This document shows positions 55,529 to 64,000 of a DNA stretch of 64,000 nucleotides, in pieces; the stretch's first letter is position 1, and every line of letters starts with the position of its first letter. The notes under the pieces are model-generated. The model made no database searches. It was not told the origin of the DNA and saw only the letters and a program-made list of their open reading frames with translations. Origin of the DNA: Cercis canadensis (lineage: Eukaryota > Streptophyta > Magnoliopsida > Fabales > Fabaceae); contig QAOA01000725.1 in the NCBI GenBank assembly GCA_003255065.1, positions 1,027,767-1,091,766 on the forward strand, read 5' to 3'. The position numbers were made by a program, and so were the translations under genes.

Positions 55529-58472
55529 TTTTATTATATTCTAAAAATTATTTAATATTTCAATATTTATAATAAAAACTTAATTTTAAGTTTACACATT
55601 TTAAAATGAAATAAAGTATGAATATATTTTTTTTTACTAAAATTTAAATATTTAAACTAAACCAAATCAAACTTCAAGATTAAATATTTACGTGACACAA
55701 TTTTTTAAAATTTTTACAATGACACTAATTTCAGAGTGTGGGTCTTGCTTAAACCTGGTGGAATAGTGCTACCCCTTAAGTAGCATAGCAATCACCTATT
55801 AATATTAAAAAAAAAATTGACTCAAATTCGAATTTGTATATTTATAATAGAATCGAGCTTGACTAAAATAAGATTTGGTTTGCTGTCATATTTACCATCA
55901 AATAATACCACAACTATTAAGAACATGAATACTCAAATTCGATCCCAAGTGCTGTGAAGCTCAATGGTTAAAATGAAACTTAGAAAAGCTTCTAGTAGTA
56001 CAAAGGAAAAACTTAAAAAAGAAAAAAAGAGAGAACTCTCCACATCCAAACAAAGTCTAAAGCAAACAGAGAAACTGATTCCAAAAACAAAAGCCTGTAC
56101 TCACGAAGGGTCATATACATCACGAAACTTCATTCATTTTCACATCTTTTGCTTTTGGCGAAAGTTCATAGTGGCTTCCAAATAAAAGTATTCGTTGGCC
56201 TTAAGTAGCCACGAATCTTGTGCAGTGAAAAGGAGAAGGATACGTAACTCATATTTATAAAAACTGGTCAAAGAAGCCATATTAGTACGTAGACCCAAGA
56301 TATGGACCCTACTGAACAAAAGTAAAAGAGAAGTACCATATATAATTAATGCCCCTTAGATAATGTACACTTTACAACAAGCGTAAAGAGGGTAAAAGCC
56401 TATGATACATGTTTGGATAAGATGTGTATAGATAGATGTAGGGTTTTGCTTTCTAACCCTAGCTTTTGGAGTGATTTGACTCGTTTAAATTTTTTTTATA
56501 TATATTATTTAGACTCACATTGTGTGTATAGATGTGGATTGTCCTTTGCTAAGGTTGACAAACTAAAGGCTCTCTCCCTCGTAACCTCTTCTCCTAATCC
56601 ATCTAGCACAAAGTGCTAGCTTACCTATCTATTGGCAACAACAACAACAAAAAACAAAAAAAAAAAAAAGTAAATTATATTTTTTGTTTTTAAATTATTT
56701 TTTAAATATTATTTTAGTCATCAATTTATTTATTTTTTTGTCACTTTAATTTTCAAATAATCACATTATTCATCAAATCAGTCATATGTAACATAAAAAA
56801 TGATTATTTAAATGACTGATTTAACAGATAAAATAATTATTTGAGGATTAAAGTAACATAAAAATAAATCAAGGACTACAATAACATTTAAAAAATATAT
56901 TTAACTCAAAAAAAAAAATTATACCAGACTAATATTATTGGCAATATTTGAATTTTATTGAAATCGGAATGACCTCTGAGCATCACATCAAGTAGATTCG
57001 GTGTAACTCAAATTGTATGGCTATCAACTGTGTTTTTGTGACTCTACGTAAGTCTAAATAAGTAAATAGTGTATGAAAAAGTCAAATTAACATCAAGTAA
57101 AGGGTAGAGTAAAGCGAATGGATATGCTTCATACTTTGTGATTATTTCCCGTTTTCACTTTATGCTAAAACAACTTGGCAGGTTTTTTTATTACCATTTA
57201 AATTAAAAACATGTTATAGCCAAAAGTAAAAAAAAAAAAAAAAAGGATTAATTGATATCAACTTATTTCTTAATTGTGAAAAATATGGGTAAATGATAAT
57301 TAATCACTTAATGATCATGATTAATTCATCATATGTATGATAATATTTGTATTAATACTCAATAAACTTATTACCCATTGTTATAGTAAGAATACCAAAA
57401 TACTCCTGCTAAAGTATACACTCTCTTACATAATTTCTCCAAAGCTCAGACTTTTCTCAGGTCTTTTGCTCTCTCTCTTTGGTTTTTTGTCATTCCTTTC
57501 CCCGATCTTGCTGACTCAAGTGTTGGATGTGGCACCGGAGCTGCGGCTCTGGCCTCCCCTAACCGTCCCTCTCTCTTTTTGCAGGTTGCCGATCTCACCT
57601 AACTCTGGCAATAACAATTTGGAATTTTGGAAATTGAGTACTCCTTAATCCATAAATAGACGTGTGCAAGATGATATATATATGTATATATATTATTTTC
57701 AGACAAAAATGCTATATATACTAAAATTTCACCACTTCTGATCATAGAAGCCAAAATATTTGATGTCAATGGTTCTTTTTCACAATGTGTTGTGCTCCTA
57801 TGTAATCAAAAAATAATTCTACAAAAATTTCATTTGTAAATATATAATATAGTTATTGCTCCATATTTTCCAAGTCTTATTATTAACCCATAAATTAATT
57901 TTCGCATACACACTACACATACATGTATATGTATGTAAGTTGGTATGTATAGTATTTTTGGTTGAAGTTTTTTTCTCTCAATACTCATGTAGTTCTCATA
58001 GTTAAATGCAGTTTAATTATATCTGCATTCATCTATAGGAAAGTCCATGTAGGAAAGAGCATATATGAAGATTGTAAATAACAATGCAATCACCAAGAAT
58101 TAATAGACATACTAACAATTGGTTTTAAACCTGAGTCATGAAAACCTATTCAACTTTATAGGCATGTGCGTATATGACAATTGAGCTATTACTTATGATG
58201 GTTCTTATTTTTATTTCGTTGAATAGCCATAAGTAAAGAAATATATATTTATAATAAGTTTGAAGTGGATTTGTTCTTTAATCATTTGATTGTTTCATGG
58301 CCTTGGTGTGTATTCTACCTTACATTTAGGTATTAAATTCAAGTTTGTGATTACAATTTGAGACATAATTATATATAGAAATTATACATTATTTAAGACA
58401 TTATTGTATGCTTAAGAATTTTGACGTAATATGAACGTATTTGTTTTTTTACTAGAGGCTATACAATATGAT

Positions 58473-58580
58473 AGCTTATCCCCTCCCAAAATTTCATCTC
58501 ACCCGCTTTAGTTGGATTTGAACTCGAGACCTCCATAATGGAATTCTGAGTATTTAACTACTGGGATGTCCTTTTGGAGA
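58473..58580 (-). mobile_element. SINE copy, minus strand
   Basis: The minus strand reads GGACATCCCAGTAGTTAAAT, a B-box CGAGTTCAAATCC and GCGGGTGAGATGAAATTTTG followed by GGGAGGGGATA, in the same order as the 25.9-kb SINE. Confidence 0.7.
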
Positions 58581-59768
58581 CTATGAATGTATTCTTTAAT
58601 CGTAAGTATGTAGACTACATTATTTAGGAGTTGATATGTAATTTGTTCTGTATTAATTTTTCTATCTGAAATACTTTTAAAGGTTTAACTTAACAGGATA
58701 AACTGACAAAACAATGAGAAAATTACACTTAACTAACATTGACATCAACATCAATATTGTCGTTGTTTCTGTTACCTCCTTTAATATATTCTTTCCGTTG
58801 TTGCTAAACTAACCTTTTCATCTCTAGTAGTGATATAATGTTCATAATGCAGACATCACATCATATTGCTAAATATTCAAGGAGCCTACTTGTGATTAAT
58901 AACCTACTTTTGACCTAAATTTAATATGGTATGCATAATCGCTAAACACCATTAACTGTTAGATGTTAACCTTTACTTATGAATGCAATGAAGTATAATT
59001 AAAGATTGATAATTACATCCACAACATCTATAACAGAAAATGTTTCTATGTTCAACCCATTTCTTAACCTTGAACCAATCATAGATAATGTTAACTATAA
59101 TTTCAGTAATGTCATGCTATGCATGATGAGTTGTTCTCGAATCTATGCACTTGTTGCATGCATTGCTTCTTAAGATTAGTTAATACTTTATAAGTAATCT
59201 AATCCCTTTAATTAAAATTTAGTTGACAATGTACTATACTTGTCTCCCTTGCAGCCTGCTGATATTTTGGCCTATTTGTCTGAGCTCTAAGGCCAATTAG
59301 GGTTCAAGACCAAGTTACGACATACTCATGAGTTGTTGGGGAATCTATGCACGTAGAATTGCTTCTAGAGATTAATTAATTGATACTTTATAAATAATAT
59401 ATGACTCTCTAATGATTGATTAAACTTGTTGTAGCACTAAACTATGTAATTCAAAGATAGAAAGAGAGCTTAATTTTTATTACCTGTGATAGGTATTATA
59501 CAGGAGTATAGGCTTGGTGACTGGGAAGGGTAATTTTACATGGTTGTTGCACAGTTTAGAGCTCCTAATTTGCAATCTCCACAGTCTTTTATTGTCTTTG
59601 TACTAATTTTCTTTTTCTTTTGTATCATTAGTAGATAAAACAAACGTTTCTAGCTCAGGATATGGAAAATGAGGATTTGAACCAAATATTTCAATCTTTT
59701 GAGAAATTTTTAGATCAATTATATGTCTTTGTACTATTTTTGTTTCTATCCATTGAAAGTTACACAAC

Positions 59769-59850
59769 AGGGTATAGCCGATTTTCTTTCAAAATTCCAC
59801 ATCACCCACTCCTAATAGAATTTAAACATGATATCTCCTAAAGATGTACT
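59769..59850 (-). mobile_element. Decayed SINE copy
   Basis: The minus strand has ATGTTTAAATTCTATTAGGAG at the B-box position and TGGGTGATGTGGAATTTTG, parallel to the 58.5-kb copy. Strongly diverged. Confidence 0.4.
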
Positions 59851-60060
59851 AATTTTATTTTAGGATAAAAACAAGTATTCTTTGGTGTTTAAAACTTTAC
59901 CATATTTTTGCATTATATTAACTTAACAATTGATATATTTAAGTTTTTTTAGAATCTTATGCTCTTTCAATTTGGGCTGCAATTGATGATGATGCAGAAT
60001 TGGAATTATTATTAGAGTATTTTGTTTACTAAGATTTATTGTTGGGATTGACTTCATTTA

Positions 60061-60083
60061 TATAACATATGTATATTATAATN

Positions 60084-60118
<35 letters not shown>
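60061..60118. repeat. (TA)n microsatellite with an N
   Basis: About 17 TA units after N at 60083. The true length is uncertain. Confidence 0.9.
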
Positions 60119-60119
<1 letters not shown>

Positions 60120-63018
60120 CATCTGGTTTGTCAGTTTTTTATTTTTCTACGGACATTCTTATCATCTGTGATTCCCATTCTTTGATTCTTATATAATTAA
60201 TCAAATTTATTGCTCATAAATTAATAAACTTCACCTGGAAAACATATAAAAAATAGCATAACAATGATTGATTATGATGCCGACAAGAATTGACTTCTTA
60301 TCTCGATTTTATCAAAGATATAAATTCAAGTAACACTTTTTGTCTGAAGGGCTATAATAACATATAACATAGACCTTATAAGTTGACCCCAAATGTTTCC
60401 AACCACACCCAAATGGTGCACATGGGGGATCAATGACTTTCAAAATTGAACCTTTTTTTCAATTGGTGCACCACCATTCATGCTCCACTCGCCTAATTTT
60501 GCATTTAAGTTTTGGGTCACATTATGTGTTCCTTGTTCAATTTGGACACGTATAATGGATTAGAACTAGAGCTTTAGAATCAAATTTTTATGGTCCAATT
60601 TATAGCAGCCATCGACCAAGCATGTGAGCACCATGTGCATGGGGTATCACTCACTAATTAGGTACACCATTTTTTTCTCTCTTCCAAATATGGTTGAAAA
60701 TGTTTTCACAGTTGTCCTTTCATATTAATCTTCTTCTATATATATATGCAAACATTAAGAAGGAGCTAGTTAGGGTTACATATAGTAATGCAATTCTTAT
60801 ACGTGAAGTTCCATAGGAATGTCTTTGTCAGATATTAATTATGGAAGCTGCTTGTTGTGTTAGAGCTTTGAAAATATATAATGAAGACTGCCTGCAAATG
60901 GGTATAAAATTGGCTTTTTATGAGAAGATAAAGTGGATATCTATTGTTGGATATATCCAATTTACGTTAAACTCATTCTTAACTACCACCTGAACTTAAT
61001 TATGGAATCGTTTGCTTTCAAAGATAGCTGAAAAGAAAAACAAAAAGACATTGGTTTTGAGGCATGCAAAAGGCTATTACAAAGTTGTTTTTACTAGAAA
61101 AAGATTGATAAGTACAAATTAATTATAAGTGGAATGAGTATAGCAAATATGGCAAGGTAGGAGGGCTTTACACTTAAGTCATAGAATCTGAAATAAAGTT
61201 GGAGTGATTTCAATTGCATTACATTATAGTGTATGTTATATTACCTCATACTGGTTTAGTTATTGTGATTTCAATTGTATACTTAAAGTTGAAGTGAATC
61301 TAATTAAAAAAGATTTTTTTTTATATTTTTATAACGTGAAAAATGTGACAATAGTCAATAATATATGGGTTTAATAACACCTCATTCTTTTTTATAAGAA
61401 TTAGAGTGTTTGATGTCAAGAATTTTATTCATGCCGTGTATTTTCCTCCTCTTTTCCAATACACTTTGCTTATATATAATTATAAGGAAAAAAAAATCAT
61501 GCGACAATTACCCTTTTTAGTTTTTTGGTACCTAAAAATGATTTTCCTTATGTGCAAACAAAAATAAATCATTGTAAAACTACTACTCAAATAACATATT
61601 CAAACATAAGATTTTTTCAAAATCAATATTCCAAAATCGATTTTACTCATCAATTCTTTACAAAATCTATATATATTTTTTTATAACTAATTCAAACACA
61701 CTATAAATGTTTTCTTATGCCCCTATCCTCATTCCAATTTTCTTTAAATTGCATTTTAAAAAAATTCCTTCCCAATTCTGTTCAATCGTAATGTAAAACC
61801 ACATGATTGATATAATGTAAAAATAATTTTACCGCGTGAAGTGAATTTTATTTTAGAGTATAGTATAGAGAGTGAGCACACTAAATGTGCAGAAAAATTA
61901 ATTAAAAAATAGTAGTAAAAGAAAATGAAGTGAGGTGAAATTACCAGTTGGATTGAAATTAAGAGAGGTAAGGACGAAATAATAGGTTTTTTTTATTATG
62001 TTAAAAACTATTTAATTTATTTTAATATTTTCATTACGTTTGTAACTCCATATTTTTTAATTATTTTTTAACAACAATTGAAATGGATATGGACTAATTT
62101 GGATATTTAGAATAAAATATCGGAAATTGTCAAAGAGTTCTCTTTATAATTATGAATGTACAGATGATGGTGCTGTTACTAAGTGGCTTCATTATTAATT
62201 GTTGGTATTCATGACCCTGTAAACAATTTGTATTGCGAGCTGTAGCTTCTTAGTTAGAAGCTTGAAATATAAACAATAATCAATATTATGCATTAATACA
62301 ATCCATATATATCTGTACATATATTATATAAACATTTATTGTTAGTGTCAGAATTATATATATATATATATATATTGGTACATTAAAATTTAGGGTGATG
62401 AAAGGCTATTATTTTTCAAGATTAGGAGGACATGTCATAGGCCTCAGCAAGAGCTTATGATAGTATTTACAGATTCTCTACCAAAGGAGGATCGTTTGCA
62501 GTGGAATTCAAACCTTAAATTTACAAGCAAAATAATTTGATCCTTACCAGTTGAACTAACCTCTGTTGGCAGAATAATTTCTTTAATTATATATGTTACA
62601 GGCAACAATGTAATTGCTTTATTTTAAGTAATTTCTTTAATTTTAATTCAAATATTTTATTGTTTCCCTCCATTCCTTCTGTTTTAACTTATCTTATGTA
62701 TAACCTTAATGATTATTAGTAGACAAATAAGAGACAAAGCTTCAACTTCCACATGCCTTCATTTTTTATTAACATGCACAACACTGAGAACAAATAGCTT
62801 AAAGTAATAATTTAGAAAACCACAATGATCCTAAAGGTTTTGCTCTGGTGGCATTCCATCATATTCTTAAGGATAAACCAGCATCATTGAGTTGGGATTA
62901 GAATAACAATTAATTTAATATAATTAATTTTCTGGAGAGTATGAGCAAATAATTTTTTTTTGAAGATATTTACATTTCAATTTATACATATTTACATTCA
63001 TTTTAAGATTTTTTTTTT

Positions 63019-63165
63019 GGGTAACTCAGGTTTTACATCAACCTTTGAATGGAGCTAGACTTACCAAACTTGGAGCAAGTCATCCCTACTCCAAGGGTCA
63101 TACTTTCAAAATACCCACATCTGTAATTTTATATGGATGAACACTTTGAGAACCTCTCCTTTTAT
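63019..63165 (-). mobile_element. SINE-like repeat, second copy
   Basis: Same word order as the 50.3-kb copy (AGACTTACCAAACTTGGAGC, AATACCCACATCTGTAA, CACTTTGAGAACC). Confidence 0.55.
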
Positions 63166-64000
63166 TAATGTGTTAAAAGAAAACTAGTATATAATAGTAA
63201 TTTCTCAAAAAAAAAGTTACTTTCTACTGTACACTTACATATGCATAGATGGACAAAAAGAAGTTCAAGTTCAAGTGATAAACCTTGAAATATTTTTCTT
63301 TGAAAACTAAAGTTTATGCAACCAAAAATAACTTATCTCTTTCATAATCTCACCTCATATAATTTTATAATAGACTTTAAACACAAGACACTTTCATAAT
63401 ATAAAAAAATTTTGTTAGTGCTCAACCATTTAGGTATTTTCTTAAGATCAACTAAATTAAATATTTTGCTTGTAATAGTTTAAAACATTGATCATTGATT
63501 GTAATTATTTTTTTATGACTATTTGTTCGACTAATTTGGTTGATGAAATCAGAACATTAATCATTGGGACAATGATTAAGCTAAAAAGTTTGGATAAGAC
63601 GCAAAGAAAATGAAAGAAATATATTCCCAACTACTTTTTTTTATGGATATTCCCCACTAAGATTAAAGCATGGTGACTTACATATGTATCTAATTAACCA
63701 TATTATCATTTTATTTTTCGAGGGAAATATATTACAAAATGCATCAACTAATAAATAAGATGAAAATGTAGCATATTGACATAATCAACATAGTTTTTTT
63801 TTTTTTTTAAAAAAAGTCCTCATTGCCAACATATATATATTACCAAGGTTCTCATTTTGCATTTTTCTTTCCCCTAATTCATTCTCTAGTGACTTTTCAC
63901 CTGACTTCAAATCTAATCAAATTCACATTTTACTATAAGAAATGTTTGTTGCATATTGATATAACTCACACTAGCTCATAATATTTTTCTTAAATATGAG

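Larger units (their letters stand above)
55538..64000. other. Gene-poor right end of the window
   Basis: No convincing gene. A short frame at 57337-57648 has a CT-rich, leader-like stretch near 57440-57600 but no recognisable protein. SINE-like copies lie at about 58473, 59769 and 63019. Two similar segments at 59126-59205 and 59329-59408 form a diverged direct repeat (GATGAGTTGTT, AATCTATGCAC, GATACTTTATAA-like words). Confidence 0.45.

Noticed and set aside
57337..57648. 103-codon frame with CT-rich segment
   Set aside because: Low-complexity start, no recognisable domain and no supporting exons.
61865..61885. GAGAGTGAGCAC word resembling part of miR156
   Set aside because: Only about 12 bases match and no pairing arm is visible nearby.

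Overview
The window is nuclear DNA from a flowering plant, most likely a eudicot and probably woody or perennial. The evidence is spliced genes with GT-AG introns, strongly AT-rich intergenic DNA, plant-specific families (a defensin-like peptide, an LRR receptor kinase of the RGI/RCH group, a BAHD acyltransferase, a PL1 pectate lyase) and a mix of L1-type LINEs, SINEs, a TRIM, CACTA, Mutator-type MITEs and Harbinger-type MITEs. I cannot name the species. No unknown multi-gene system was found. What stands out is an atypical peptide-hormone receptor and several mobile elements with well-resolved ends.

0-8.7 kb: a small secreted cysteine-rich (defensin-like) gene at 355-591; a three-exon gene for a mitochondrially targeted, lysine-rich LEA-like protein (1709-4764) whose first intron holds a repeat and an assembly duplication; and a 5'-truncated LINE (5238-7172) with a perfect 16-bp target-site duplication. 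8.7-12.6 kb (minus strand): a two-exon LRR receptor kinase of the RGI1/RGI2 type that lacks the RxGG signature expected of RGF receptors. 14.3-18.3 kb: a CACTA deletion derivative whose left end was tandemly duplicated with its flank, next to a GGCC-ended repeat. 18.7-20.2 kb: a BAHD acyltransferase broken by a frameshift and a second stop.

25-30.2 kb: the gene for inosine triphosphate pyrophosphatase, eight coding exons including a 10-nt microexon, plus a probable 5'UTR intron. 31-37.5 kb: nested repeats (a TIR element, GGCC elements, a LINE tail, Harbinger-type MITEs, SINEs). 38.7-43.0 kb (minus strand): a seven-exon pectate lyase with two tandem arrays in intron 3. 43.3-64 kb: no convincing gene, but several short mobile elements, including a MITE family present three times in the window (24.4, 46.5 and 55.3 kb), each copy with its own perfect 9-bp target duplication.

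The genes are unrelated housekeeping or developmental loci; nothing suggests a cluster. Seven single N bases occur; four lie between near-identical direct repeats, which points to contig ends joined without collapsing the overlap, so those duplications should not be read as biology. Exon boundaries were assigned by eye from reading frame, splice signals and family similarity; no database search was run.
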